64,000 bases of DNA from Anseranas semipalmata (taxonomy: Eukaryota > Chordata > Aves > Anseriformes > Anseranatidae): the NCBI GenBank assembly GCA_013399115.1, contig VXAA01000089.1, positions 171,187 to 235,186 of the forward strand, read 5' to 3'. This document shows, piece after piece, positions 30,741 through 44,486 of the stretch (position 1 is the first letter of the stretch; each line of letters opens with the position of its first letter). The translations under genes and the position numbers were made by a program. The notes under the pieces were generated by a model. It was given only the letters and a program-made list of their open reading frames with translations, made no database searches and was not told where the DNA came from.

Positions 30741-33700
30741 CACTGCATGTTGGACTGGAGATGTCTCTGTGCCTGCTCGTGGTATCTCAGGATTCACTGG
30801 CAACTAGAGGGGTTTGACCTAAGTGTAGCAGAAAGCATAATTCTTTCTAGGCTAAGAATGGGCTAAGCCTTGTCATCTACTTGTCAAGGTTGTGCAGTTA
30901 TGGCTGCAACCATATGCTTCTGTAATGTGTTATGTCTGGTGCTATATTACCTTTCTCCTCCCAACCTATGTGTTTTCTTATTGGGAATATTGCTTTAGCA
31001 TGAGTTGAATAGCAGGATTTGGGCTAAAGAGAGTTGTTCTGCAAAAGTCATTCAAAGACATAGCTGTGTTCTCACTGTGTCACCCGCTGCCTGGCTTTTC
31101 TGTGCAACAGGTGAGAAAATACAGTATTCAGGTTTGCGTAGAGTAAAAGCTTTTTTAAACCCATACGGAGAGCTTCTATTTAATCACAGTTTTATTAACA
31201 ACTGTATATATGGATGTTGAGAGAGATGAAACTATGAAATTAAATAATCCTGGTAATCTGGTCAAATTGTTCAGGTAGTAGCCAACTCAGCCAAGGAAGT
31301 CACCCACTCCAGCTCTGCACACGGAGAACTATGCTGGGAAAAGAACCAGACAGCTTTTTTTGGAGATCTCCAAGGAGGAGATCCAGCAGCAGCATGCTTC
31401 ATTCATGGATGGAGGTTATCGTGGCATTGCTGAATGCTCAACGGTGTAAACTAAATGGGAAATTAAACCTAATCTGCTGTAATTACATTGGGTAAACTAC
31501 CGTATGGGTTTCCGTTCAGTTTAGATTGACTTCAAACAGGTTTTGGTTAGGCATATAGTGTGTTTGGAGGTAGGCGTTGGATTGATAACTGTGGCTGGGA
31601 TGTGATTTGAGTTGTTACATATAAAGAAAACTTTCACATATGAAAGTTACAGCCCTTCGTATAGAAAGTGGCAAAAGCCACTTCCTATCTTTTGGGAAGG
31701 AGCAGATTTGTAATGACATGAAATCTTACGTGTCTGTCGTGCTCTCCCTCTTCCCACCAATGCAGTTACAGGAGGATGAAAGTCATCCTGCCCGAGCACA
31801 GCAACCGGGCCCAGCCACAGGGCGAGGTACCCTTCGTGCACTGCGGGAACGGTGTGTGCTCTGGCCAGGTACCAGCCAGGAGGGACGGATTCGGCATCGT
31901 CCTCTGTAGGAGAGAAGGGGAGGTGCGGCCAGGCAGGGCATGGGCAGCACTGGGGTGAGATGCAGTAGGAAGGTAGCCAGAAGGGATACCAAGACTTGGA
32001 AACATTTACTCCGTGCAAGCTGGTTAGAGGTATGATCTAAAACATCCACTGACGACAAATGAAGGGATCCTCAAAGCACCAAAAGACTGCAGGTCTGTAA
32101 CGCTGTGGTCACATGCGGCAGGTAGGTGCTGATGGATGCTTTAACCCACACTACCGAGAGCCCAGGCTTCCTCTCCTGACAATCCCTCACAAAAAATGAG
32201 TTGCTTTGTATCTTTGAGTGTGGACTTGCTTGTGCCCACCCAGCATGGATGTGAAGTTTAGGTTTGTGAGTGGGTTTGGACATGCCTTGGAAGTACTGGC
32301 TAGAACTAGGCTTTGTATTTTTCCATCCAGGAGCCTTCCGTAGCACGAGGGTCTTCCCTATAGCTTACCCATATCTCAGTTCATTGTTATAGGTGTGCAT
32401 CTGTAAGCTACTGGGTGAATGCGCTTCGAGGTAATGTGGCTTTATGTCATTATTTTTATTCCTTTCAAATTTTGTTATAGAAAGCACATTTGCCTTTTTC
32501 TTGACCTTCTAGGTATTTGGGCCTTCTGAAAATTGATCGTTCTTTTCTGGAATTACAGGTCAGTGTAAAGCTGTCCCTGGCTGTGGTATTACTTGGAAGC
32601 TGGTGTGCGTTTCAGGTTGTAGCTGGACCTTTTCCATGCTCCCTATGTTTCAAATCAGGAAGAACATTTTCAGATGGGGAAGAAAAGCTGTGAATACTTT
32701 GCTAGTAATAGTATTTTCCATGTAGGAGTGAAAAAGAAGCAAAAGTAATAAGCTGTTAGTATTTTAAAGCCTGACCTTCTACAAGATGGTGTACGCAGGG
32801 GACCTTGAAGGAGGGTTGAATTTTTCTCCCCTAGGTAAGATCCTGTTAGGGAGGAGGCCTAGAGGGGAGCAGCTTAAGGCAGTGACACTGCAGAGCCATG
32901 CAGGCGGGCAGCTCTGAGGCACAGTCTCTGTAGCTGTATGGGCTTAAAGATTTTGATCTGAGACTGAGCCGAGCGTATCCTGAGGAAGTGTGCAGTGCAA
33001 GATGGTGAAGCAGGAGCATAATGTTAAGTAACGTGCTGCTGCACACTGCTACGTGGCTGTATTGTTGGTGTCTCCAACCCTGAAATGTCTGTAGTGGTTT
33101 CGTACAGCAGGAGTGCTGCTTCAGGTAAGCAAGGTGGCGTTTTTAAGAGAAAGCCCAAAGTGACACTGTGGCACACAAAACTTTGTGGCTTTCACCTCTT
33201 CAGTCCTTCATCGTCTCTTCACTTTTTCATCTCGTGGATAGACAGGAGGTATAAGACAGTGCCAGACCTGTTACCGAGTCTCATTTCTTAATTGTGAAAC
33301 TCTTGCTTATCCTTTACCCTGGTCGCTGTGAAAGTTTTGCTCGGCAGTGGAGGATTTCCATAGGTAGTTTTGTGTTCTGAAGACAAATGATACTATTTCT
33401 AGCTCTTGCATTTTAACTCCTGCTTAACCTTTGCAACGAGCATTCCTGTTGTAAATAATTCCTTAACCCTTTTTAAGCTCTTTCTTAATATAAACCACTG
33501 CTGGTATAACCAATCTACCATATTGGAGTTAGTGACTGAGTTTTAAATATGGAGTTGATATGCTGTAAAAAAAACAGTCGCAATTTGCAATAGGTTTAGA
33601 TTTAAAACCAGCAAAAATGTAACTGTGGGTTAAAAATTGGCGATATTCGCAGCCTAGGAATTATGTTTCAGACTTCGGAAGGAAAATGGTTTGGCTTATT

Positions 33701-36700
33701 TTTTTCCACTTTCAGGAACACTATTATTTGCTGACTTAATGGTTTCAGATGCTGTTAAATGAAGAAAAAAAATATTTCTGGAGTAAGTGTCTTTTGCAGG
33801 TGCTTTGTCCTGGGGTGCCTGTCGAAGCGGCACAGCATGGCTGCGTGAAAGCCGCAGGTCGCAGACCTTCATCAGGCGGCTTGCGGACAGCCAGGGCTGG
33901 TGCTGAGCGTGCAGGCGGTGCTGGGGTGCGTGTGCTGCCGGCCCCTCCAGCCCGGCTCCTGCCTTGCTGTCGGAAATATTAACTGAACTTAATTAGTGTA
34001 GCTGGGACTTCGCTGTGCACCCAAACCGGTGTGTAGCTGGGAGAGGTTTGCTCTCAGTAGGAGCCCATGGGCCTTTGAGGTGATGGGCAAGAGAGAATGT
34101 TTTACATATCACAGGATTATTTTTTTTTAGTAAGTGGTTACTGTCTCAGACAATTAGGGCATGCATTTGGGTCAGCTATGAGCTTCATTAAACAGAAAAA
34201 GCATCCATTTCGCGGTGATTCTAATTAAGAGGAAACTCTCTCCTCCTTCCCTTCCCCTTTCTTTCCGAATGGAAAAGCAGAGCCCTCGCCCTGCGCCGAG
34301 CTGCCCTTGCTGTGCCTCCCCAGGAACCCGGCCCCTGTGCTTCGCTCGCTCTTCACCTGCTGGCAATGAAGTGGCTAAAACACTGAAATTCGGTGGGTGA
34401 TGACACCCCTGTTACAGACCTCCAATGGTTTTCCTGTGATTTCAGAGTGGTCAGGTAGAGATGAGGCGAGTTGGTTTGAATTTGTTTAATAGACATCTCA
34501 AATGGCTCTATTAAAAACAAACAAACAGCCTACTTCATATTGTGCCCTGGGGTTTCAGCACGTGTATTTGCTAGGTGGAAGGCTGGGATTTAGGCCATCC
34601 CATACCACTGCGTATGTGGCCCCAAGACCAACTGACTGCCCTCGAGGAAGGGTAAAACTGACCGTGCACAAACCTGAAATGACCCAAATTAATACCTTCT
34701 TTTTAAGTCAGTCTATGGTCTTAATGACATGATTGACTTTTATTTGTTTAAGAGAAGATAAATTATTTTTTTTTCCAAAATCCGTTTTCTCACCAGATTT
34801 TTTTCTCACTAGAGATTTGCAGTTCAAACAATATAAAATTATTTTTGCTGTTTTTTCTTTTTTAAATCATGAAATTATCATTTGTTGCGTTGTTTTGTTT
34901 TTGTTTAGTTGGTTTGGTTTTAATGAAAATTTGAAGTTTTCTATACTCCCAGTTCTGACTAGTGATCAAATACATTAGTTCATTATCTTTTTTTAGAGGC
35001 ATCTCTTTTCTTCCCTCCCCCTCTTTCTAAACACAGAAGCCTTTTTAGGGAATTTTCCTCAATCAGCTAAGATGCTGCTTCCTGCCTCCCCAGCACCATT
35101 GCAGTGAAGTAGAGGCACTGCACCACCGAGGTGCTCACGGACGTACATCGTGATGCCTGTCCCGGAGGCATTTCTGTTTAAGGCAGCATGCAGCAAGCAA
35201 ATGTAACAAACATTAGGTAAGAGGAGAAAACGAGTAAATACGCATTTTGGCACTGGAGGTGGCCAGAGGCGGATGGGGATAAACTTTGACTTCTGCTGTC
35301 TTCCTTCCACCCTTGACAGCCGTCCCTGATGATGGTGGTGTGCCAGCAGCGGCGGGGCGCGGGGGGACGGCAGGAGGCTGCCCTCAGCCTCTCACGGCAT
35401 CTGCTTTCCCCTCGCTTTGCCCTGTGTGCTCGAGGAGAGACGGGAAGGCAATTTTATGGATTCACAGGAGAAAGCGACGGCGTCTTTAAACACCGGTGTG
35501 GAGACACATACAGGGCCAATTTATGGGAGAAGCTGCATACACATTATAAAAGTCTTATTTGAAAACTATCAGTAAAAAATATAACTGTTCAAATTCAGCA
35601 GTGATTAGGTTGATGCATATCAACACTTCGTACCACAGTGCCAGTGTCCGAGGTTGTCTCGATGTCGTCTGTCACTGACTTCCTGGTGCCGGCCCAAACT
35701 ATTAGAACTGTTTGGGGTTTTGTTTTCTCAGCTTGTTAAACATGAAAGCAAGGCGGGAGAAATGCTAGTCAAAGTTTTACAAGCATTTCTCATTCACTCG
35801 ATGTAAAATGAATTCTTTACAGAATAACCGGAATGTCTTTGCGTATATTCCAGGATGGCTGTACCCAGCTTTGAGACCAGGGCAGTGCCTTTCTAACTGT
35901 CATACAATTAACGTGCTGCCAGCTTTACATATAGCCTTTAGTCAGAGATGTATGTCATTGCTATTTTACAGCTGTCAAGACACACTTTTAACAAATCGAA
36001 GCCCTATGCACCAGATGTTACTGAGTCCGGTGTGGTCTACCTTGGACCCTTTCCAAACCTGCCTGCATATAATTTTCAAGTCCCAACAGCCCTGCAGTGC
36101 TAGAAGATAAAAAACTGACCATAACTATACCCTTTCGTATTACTCAGAGCTCAGTTTAATTATCTGAAACACTACCAGATAAATAGTTCAATCAGAAGAA
36201 TTCCACCTTAATATTAACTACTACCACATCCATTTTTTTCTAATTTGAGGCAGGTTTTGGATTACCAGCTCTAAAGTCTGAAAAGTTCCAATCAATGATT
36301 AATATAACTATCCAGAGAGTTGTTTTTCCTTAAATTGTGAATAATGGAGTGCATTTGTATGGCCTTTTTGGGCAAGGCACTCCATGAATTCATACAACTG
36401 AGTTTTATGTACACATGGGTGGGGTATGTGTGTGTGACTTGGACCTGATATTTTAAAATTTCATGCCTTTAATTTTAAATAGGGTGACCTCTAGGAATAA
36501 TATGATTTACAAAGCTGCTAAGCAACCAGTACCCTGTCAAGAAAGCATGTTATTTCAGTCAGCAGTGTTTAAGCATTTGTTTATAGTCAAGTAAACACTT
36601 AGGTACTTCCCTGAAGAATATTCTTCTGAGCTCATGTCACTCACTGAAAGAGGGACATAAATCAGTGCATGTAGTGCCTGCAAAGTCTCTTACAGAGACC

Positions 36701-39700
36701 CAGTTCTGACTGTAGGCTAGCTCTGAAAAGGTATTTAAGTTTCTAGCCCTCCTTGAATAGCTCTGTGGGCCTGAACTCTTACCCTGAAGGCATAAGGATT
36801 AGAAATACTCTAGAGTTATGTGGAAAGCCACACTTTTAGGTGGTATTTTCAATGTGACCATTATCTCACATTACAAGAGTATTTTATATAATATAATCAA
36901 CAATATTAGAAAAGCAGTTTCATAATTTGCTAATTTTGTAGTCATTGCTGATTTTCTTCCTCTTTCCCTTTATTGATAAATGAGATTTTGCATATATTGG
37001 CTGTGATAAGTTTGTCTCACCTGTCTCTAATAGTTTTTTATTTGCATTGCATAACTGTTCCTTTAGTTTTGGAACAGAGAAGTGTTCAGAGAAACAGCAA
37101 ACCAAGGAAAATATTAGTGAGCATTTGTAAGAAGCAATGACTGATGCTCAAAATGTGTATGAAAGTAGAAGCCACTTTGTTATGGATTCATTTTGTAAGT
37201 ACACAGGGTACGTTTAGTACCCATGTGACAAACCAGAACTAATGAACAAGTTTGATTTTGGATATTGAGTATTGATCACATTCCTTTTATGGGCAATCTA
37301 CAGATTGGTTATTTCCCTGAATGATGCATTACATTTTAAATAGTGGTACTGCAGGATAAACCTAAATCGGGTAAAACTGTGTAATGGAAGAAATATCTAT
37401 TTCTGGCTCACTCTGTGCAAAGCTGATTTCCTTTAAGATTTTTTTAAAAATAGAAATAACAATACTCTGAAGAAATTTTTCCAGCTAATGTATTCTCTTT
37501 TATAGACTTGTTTTAACTTACTTAGGTTAATTAGACCCCTTGCTTCACATGTACCTCCTTTTTGATTTGGATAATTGTTTGTTTCAGCTCTCTTTTCAAC
37601 TTTTAATTTTTTTCTCTCCTTCATGAATCTGCTCAGAACTACAATGGGTAGTGCAGATTTTTACTCCTTTTGCCTTGAGTTTAAGAATACTTTCATTTGC
37701 CAAACTGTCTTCACAGCTGTGGATACGGCTCCCTGCTCCACTTTCTCAGTGCTCCATTTGAGCCCCTGCTAAAACTGAAAGCTTTTGGGGAAATAAATCT
37801 AAGATGTCAGTGACTTAAAGCCCACAGCTGTAAGTTTAAGATGTTTGCCTAATATCACATCACCGAAATGGAACAGATAAAGATGAAGTGTAAAGTATAT
37901 GTAACGTGGCTTGCAGTTAAATGCAGTAATTGGAGAATGCAAGCAGCAGATCTGGGAAGGTGATAAGGTAAGCAAAAGCTTCTTGGGAAAGGTAAACTAT
38001 CTGAAGAGCTGACAGTGATATGCACTGACTGGAAGGAACCCAAAATTGTTTTAGCCTTTAAGCATCCAACAGACATTGGAGTAATTCAGTAATCATACAC
38101 TCTAGGTCCAGTGTTCCTGTCACTGATACCCCATGCATCTCAGTTATTGGTGTAATTTAAATCTGATAGCCACATAATGGACCAAATTCTCTTCTCTACT
38201 TTTCATAAGTTGCCCTATTGGATTCAATATGAAGAATGTTTGCATGAGTGCACAGAGCAGAATTTGTGTCATGAGGCTTATTTGCTTTCTCAAAAAATGG
38301 TATCCTCTGCTGTATGTATTGTACAGCGACATATAAAACAGAATATTAATTCTAAAGGAAAATACCCTAAAGCACCGTAGGTTAGTTTAAATTCTCAAAA
38401 AGGTGTAAACTTTTCAGTTTCTTCCAGTGTTTAGGCAGTTTCCCTCAATATTTATGCCAAAAATTGTCCCCAAGTCTCTCTTACTTTTGGTGCCAGCGCT
38501 TTGAAAACGTGTTAGACTCTGCATCATAAAAGATGACGCCTTGCCCATACGCATTTCTCAGAATGACAGCTTCTACCTTGCAAGGGTCATTTGGGTCAGA
38601 AATTTTCATTAAAAAATATTTGAGTACATGCCACATACCTTGTCTGTTTATTCAATCTTAATATTCAACAGCACATTTCAATATTGCTAAGCAGCCAGAT
38701 CAGAATAAGCTTATTGGAACATGGGAACATCTTTTTGTTCTGCTTTTATATATAGCACCTCATACAGCTGAGGCTTGGGGTGCATGGGCTGTACTGCAAG
38801 GCAGATAATAAATATTAATAATCAGGAGAGCTTTAAGGTGTGGCTTTCACAATGAATGTACAGCTTCATAAAACAATCTGGCCCTAATTTTCCCTGTAAA
38901 ACAGGGGCAGCATACTTGTTTGTGTCTCCTTAGTGCTAAGATGATTGATTAATATGTATGAAGTGCTATATAACAGCTAAAATTGATCCAATCAGCCCTA
39001 CAGCCTGCAGTGGATGGAAAGACAGGCTCGACGCTTAATACAGAAAATTGCCCCTCACAGAGTTTTTCTGGCTGGTAGTAAATATGCAGTGGGGGAGGTT
39101 TTCAGTAGTGTTGTTTCTTGATGATGAGTTAGTTAAGATTGAATTTGTTCTGGAGGTTTCTTTTACAAACTTCCTCTTCTACATGTTTCCTTCTACAGCC
39201 TCAATTCTCCCTAGCAATAGAGATGCTCTCATATTAGGTCTAGTAAAATAAAACTAGCCTGGTGAACTAAAATCCATCTTCACTTCTTGTAAACAAGACA
39301 TGGCACTGCTCTGCAGTTAGCCATATTGCATAACTGGTAGCACACTTTCTGGCATGGTTTGGGCTGTGACAATTGTCATTCCTCCATGGAAGGTGCTCAT
39401 GGAAAGGGCATCCCAGCAGTCTGGGGACAAGGATGAGCAAGGGACTGTTCCAGGTGCAAGTATGGACAAGAGCACCCCATCGGAGGAGGGAGAAGGCGCA
39501 TATTGCTCTATGGACATGAGTAGTGGGGCGCAAAGCCAGAAAACAGTCTGGCACATGTCACTAAATAAAATGGCAACAGCTCTGTGTGCATCTGCTGAAA
39601 GGGGACAAAATGTCTTCTGGTTGTAACCCAGTTCTGTTCACTGAAGGTCCAATTATAACTGAGATATCTCCTTCCCTTTGTACTAGGGAGTGGCATCATC

Positions 39701-40074
39701 AGTCTCCCAGCTTCTAACCCTTCTCTCCATCATCACTGCAGATAGCAGCACTGTCTATCTGTCAGTCCATATAACCCACAAATTATCTTCCCACATCTCT
39801 TTCAAAGTTTTCACACCTGAATAAAGGAGTGAGGAGAGAAAAAAGCATTGAAGTCTGCCTCACATCTCTAAGACATGGCCTTTCCTACCTGACTGTGCAC
39901 CTAAAGCTCTTCCTGTAGCTTTCATCTGCTCATATCTTGATTTTTCCTATATGCTTTTTATTTTTGATAAATGCAGTCTTGCCCTTTGCTTCCATCCAGC
40001 ATACTGCTGCATAGGTAATTTTTCTGCCCTGTTGCTGTGACCATGACATTTTTTTTTGTAATTTGGGTTCACAA
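30741..40074. other. Intergenic, no gene seen
   Basis: The interval is long and without a supportable exon. Three short CpG-rich patches stand out at about 31770-31950, 33820-33970 and 35330-35500. An exon-like segment near 31765-31868 has an AG before it and a GT after it but encodes nothing I recognise. A possible MIR relic lies near 38868. The rest is A/T-rich single-copy DNA. Confidence 0.55.
38868..38980 (+). mobile_element. Possible MIR (CORE-SINE) fragment
   Basis: The segment TTTTCCCTGTAAAACAGGGG and, further on, ATGTATGAAGTGCTAT follow the order of the 3' half of MIR (CTCATCTGTAAAATGGGG … ATGTAAAGCGCTT). Divergence is high, as expected for this ancient amniote SINE. Confidence 0.45.
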
Positions 40075-41347
40075 GCGGAAAGTCCTGTTTAACAAACTTA
40101 GTTTCCTTTTATGACAAGGTCAGCCACCTAGCTGACCAAGGGAAGCCAGTTGATATAACCTTTTTGGATTTCAGCAAAACTTTTGATACTGTTTTTCGCA
40201 GTATCCTTCTGGACAAAATGTCCAGCATACAGCTAGACCATAATATGATGGGTGAACAATTGGCTGACAGGTTGGGATCAAAGGGTTATAGTAAATGGGG
40301 TTACATCAGGCTGTCAGCCAGTCACTAGTGGGATTCTGCAGGGCTCCATTTTAGGGCCAGTTCTCCTTAGTGTTTTAACAAATGACTTGGATGGGGGACT
40401 TGAAGGTATACTAAGTACGTTTACAGATGACACTAATTGGGAGGGCAGAGAGGCCTTGCAGAGAGATCTTGACAAATTAGAGAGCTGGGCAATCACCAAC
40501 AATATGAAGTTTAACAAGAATAAGTGCCAGATTCTGCACCTGGGACGGGGCAACCCTGGCTGTACGTACAGGCTAAGGGATGAGAGGCTGGAGAGCAGCC
40601 TCGCGGAAATGGNGGATGAGAGGCTGGAGAGCTGCCTCGCGGAAATGGGGGTTTGGTCGAAAGCAAGTTGAATATGAGTCATCTGTGTGCCCTGGCAGCC
40701 AGGAGGGCCAACCATACAAGATGGGGTTCGATGGATAGTTGTATTAATCATTGATGGGGTGCATCAAGTACAGTATGGCTAGCCGGTCAAGGGAAGGGAT
40801 TGTCCCACTCTGCTCTGGTGCGGCCTCACCTTGAGTACTGTGTGCAGCTTTGGGTGCCATGGTATGAAAAGGACATAAAACTATTAGAGAGTGACCAAAG
40901 GAGGGCTACAAAGACAGTGAAGGGCCTAGAGGGCAAGACGTATGAGGAGCGGCTGAAGTCACTTGTTTTTTTCAGCCTAGAGAAGAGGAGACTGAGGGGA
41001 GGCCTCATGGCGGCCTGCAGCTTCCTCACGAGAGGAGCGGAGGGGCAGGCGCTGATCTCTGCTCTCTGGTGACAGCGACAGGACCCGAGGGAATGGCATG
41101 GAGCTGTGACAGGGGAGGTTCAGGCTGGATGTCAGGAGAAGGTTCTTCACCAGAAGAGTGGTCAGGTACTGGAACAGGCTCCCCAGGGAAGTGGTCACGG
41201 CACCGAGCCTGCTGGAGTTCAAGAAGAATCTGGACAATGGTCTCAGACATAGGGTTTGATTTTGGGTGATCCTGTGGTCCAGGAGTTGGACTTGATGATC
41301 CTTGTGGGTCCCTTCCAACTCAGGTTATTCTATGATTCTGTTGTTCT
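40075..41347 (+). mobile_element. CR1 LINE, about 1.27 kb 5'-truncated and decayed copy
   Basis: Starts in the reverse-transcriptase domain with KSCLTNLVSFYDKV-like sequence and LDFSKTFDTVF. It continues with NWLTGWDQRVIVNGV, PVTSGILQGSILGPVL, FTDDT in place of FADDT, MKFNKNKCQILHLGRGN, and after a rearranged stretch (about 40650-40790) [28 protein letters not shown] and [13 protein letters not shown]. It ends with TTGGACTTGATGATCCTTGT and the terminal ATTCTATGATTCTG. Stops and frameshifts make it inactive. A single N at 40613 sits between 35-bp duplicates. Confidence 0.93.
40578..40648. repeat. 35-bp direct duplicate around a single N
   Basis: Bases 40578-40612 and 40614-40648 are the same 35-bp CR1 piece with one mismatch (AGCAGCC against AGCTGCC), separated by the lone N at 40613. 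It has the same geometry as the join at 8482. Confidence 0.85.
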
Positions 41348-44201
41348 AATCCCTCTCTGACTCCCTCTTTATCATTTCAGAAATAAGTTCCTTTGTATCA
41401 ATCCTGAAAACTTTTCAGAACTTTACCTTCATATTGTCTATAATTCCATATAAAGGGATTGAATCCATCTTTCATTACCCACTTTTTAGATTTTCAGGCA
41501 GAAATCGTCAAGTTCCCTCCCTTATTGTCCCACACTGTGGGCAAGACCTCTGTCCACATCCCCAGTCTTTATAGCCATACATGGACCTTTATTTTACCTG
41601 CTGCCTATGGAAAACTACACAAATATGAAATGTTACAGACTATTGATAGCTCGTATTCATTTATACTCTCCTGCCAAACTGTATCCATTGGCTTTTGTTT
41701 TAAATTTAATTGAAAAGTTATTATTATTATATTTTTAAGCTCCTTACACTTATGAATTTTAATAGGACATAAAATTCTCAGTATTTTTGTGAATTCAAGT
41801 TTAAATTCTTCTAGGGGATGTAGAATATATTTTTAAATGAGACTGATCTAGAAATAAATCTGTAAGCTGTTATTGTAATACAAATTGTATTTTAAAAATA
41901 ATAGTACTTGGAAAAATGCCTGATGTGCCTTCTTTCTGCAAGAAATATACCCTATCTTCTGCTGCCTCACAGTGTTTGCCTGTTTTCATATGTGCTGTTA
42001 CACTTTTATTGGTCTGGAATAGTAGTTCCTAACTACTATTTCTGATTTCAAAGTAAGTGTTGACTCCAGCAATTTCCCGAGGTGGCTTTTTTTAAATTAA
42101 AATCAAACCAGAATCTGGTTCAAGGATATGACTGAGAGGAAATGGGACATATTTGCCCCTATTTAATTCTGCTGCTAGGGGAAAAAAAAAGGAAAGAAAA
42201 ATAAAATAAAGGGAGGCCAGTATTTTCCTAAAGGTTTCTTTCAGAAAAACTAACAGAAAAAGAAATTAAAAAAAAATATATCCAGGTGATTTTTGTGGCA
42301 AGCAGTTTTCTTCCTGCTTGCTTCCTTCTTTTATAAACACACAATTATTTTATTCAATGCTAATAATGAAACACAAATCATGCAATATGCATGATTTTAT
42401 TCTAAAAATGGATCCAGCTGCCTTAGAGATTTGTAAATGTTGGAATAATATATGAGCTCGTTTTTCCCAGTGCCCCACAAAGGTTAGGCTTTTGCATTGA
42501 GAGATGTCAGCTAAGGTGATAATTCTGTAAGCAGACTAAGCCTTGGGATTTCGTAGCAGATCTCAAATGTATTTAGTTAGACTAATTAGTTCATTTTAAA
42601 TGGGAATTTGCGATTTTGTTAAAAGAAGAGCCCATTTATATTCTTTATATTATTTCTATAGGACCAGTTCAATGTAATTAAATGAAAAAACAATGTAATA
42701 AATTCTTGGAAACGATCCCCTATAAATATTGGTTTATCATTTGGCATTCTCCTCTCATTTCCACCGGATACCAGTGGGATTTGTATATCCGCTTCCTTTA
42801 TGTTTCTAATTAAGAAACCACGTCAGATTTGTGGAAAACCTACACAATCTGTCACTTTGACTGCTGAGGAATGGGCATGCTTCCCTGACCCCTATCCCCA
42901 TCAATCTGAATAGATCCAATTTCATTGATTTATATCGAATAGAATTTCATTGGTGGCTACTGCATAAATCTGTGATGACTTTCACATTTGGTACCTAAAC
43001 AATGATCAGATGGAATGTGTCTGTTTAAAAGCGACCTTTCTCCAATTTTTGAACTTTGGCCTATAACGGGAGAAAAAAAGGTTTAGTTGTTTTCATTTCC
43101 AAAGAGTTGTAAAAGTTATCACTGGCTTTTGCAAGGTATATGATTCATTTAGACTTTTTTTTTCTCCCTGAAGTCTGACATTCAATCATGCTTAAAATAC
43201 AATTTATTCAGAGAGCAGCTTTCATAAATGTAAAGATAGGGTTATTGCTTTTTTTTTTTTAAATAATGTTTTCTTTGTAAAACCATACCTTGTGCCAGCA
43301 CCACTCAACTAGAAAAGCCAAGCTGAAGTTCACTAAAATATTGAAGATATTTTGTTTGTTTCCTTATAAATGTTGAGACAGACGTTTTCTCTCCTCCAGG
43401 GCGGATCACACGAAGCCTGGGGGCCAGAGGCAGGAGTGGAAGGGGCTGCAGCGCTCCCTCGCTCGCTCACAGCAGCACCCCACGTGTTGTGCTCCCCTTC
43501 CCATGGAGCGCTCACGTCCTCGCCTGGCCCCAGCAAACAAACAGCCCCGCTCTCTGGCCCTAGGGGTGGGCACCATGGCCCATGTTTAGTCCACGCACCT
43601 GAACTCTTTTCATCCTCCAAATTGGTGCCTACTGGGAAAAGTCCTTGGCATGTGGTATCTACCACAGTGTGCCCAGGAATTGCCAGGGCACTAATCCTGG
43701 CATACTAACCAGTGGATGGCAAGTGCTGGCGTTTAAGCCTGGTTCCTGACCCAGTTTGATTTCCCCATGTAGATGTAGCAAGACACTGCACCAAGCTGGG
43801 GAGGAAGCAGTGGAGTGATGCACCTCCCCTCTGCTGCAGCTTGGCTAGCCCCACATCTCCTGACACTCCCATTTGGAAATGATACCTTAAACCTCTTACT
43901 CATATTTCACTCATCAGCTTAGCTGGAGCAGGCAGGCACCCAGGCTGAGATGTGATGCTGAGTCCTGATGTGATGCTGTCCTAAATGCTGCCATCGTTTG
44001 TTCTGACCCCGGATATGTCTGCGAGGGAGCTGACAAGTGTGTGGTGAGCAGTGAAGGTTCTGCTACTTAGCACCAACCACCTGCGCGCACACTGCTGTCA
44101 CGTGCTCAGGTGACACTTACTACATTTTTGGGTCTATCATAGGCTGGGTATCACCCCCTGTGCACAGCCAGGATGCAGTCTGTGCCATTTGGAGTGAAGG
44201 T
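41348..44201. other. Intergenic, no gene; A/T-rich stretch with conserved-element look
   Basis: About 42300-43250 is a low-CpG, A/T-rich stretch with many homeobox-like TAATTA/TTAATTAA cores and a 23-bp palindrome (42375-42397). From about 43380 the composition becomes GC-rich, with no recognisable exon. No repeat family is visible in 41350-44200. Confidence 0.5.
42375..42397. promoter_or_regulatory. 23-bp palindrome resembling a POU dimer site
   Basis: Ten-base arms AAATCATGCA and TGCATGATTT flank a 3-base centre ATA, giving a perfect inverted repeat. The inner sequence ATGCAATATGCAT is one base longer than the palindromic POU-dimer element ATGCATATGCAT. Binding is inference only. Confidence 0.35.
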
Positions 44202-44486
44202 CCAGGCTCTTGTCAGTGGTGCCCAGTGCCAGGACAGGAGGCAGTGGGCACAAACTGGAGCCCAGGAGGCTCCCCCTGAGCCCCAGGCAGCACTTCTGTG
44301 CTGTGCGGGTGGCGGAGCCCTGGCCCAGGCTGCCCAGAGAGGCTGTGGGGGCTCCTCCTTGGAGACCTTCAGAAGCCGCCTGGACGTGGTGCTGGGCACC
44401 TGCTCTGGGTGTCCCTGCTTGAGCAGGGCTGGGACCAGGTGGGCCCAGAGGCCCCTGCCAGCCTCAGCCATTCTGTGATTCTGTGA
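44202..44486 (+). mobile_element. CR1 LINE 3' end (same subfamily as 47884-48466)
   Basis: Begins at CCAGGCTCTTGTCAGTGG and continues with the CR1 blocks GCCAGGACAGGAGGCAGTGG, CAGGCAGCACTTCTGTGC and GTCCCTGCTTGAGCAGGGCT. It ends in two units of ATTCTGTG. Only the last 285 bases of the element are present. By eye it differs from 48185-48466 at only about eight positions over roughly 265 bases, so both derive from one recent subfamily. Confidence 0.92.

Noticed and set aside
31765..31868. Exon-like segment with AG before and GT after
   Set aside because: The encoded peptide resembles nothing I know, and no partner exons are visible.
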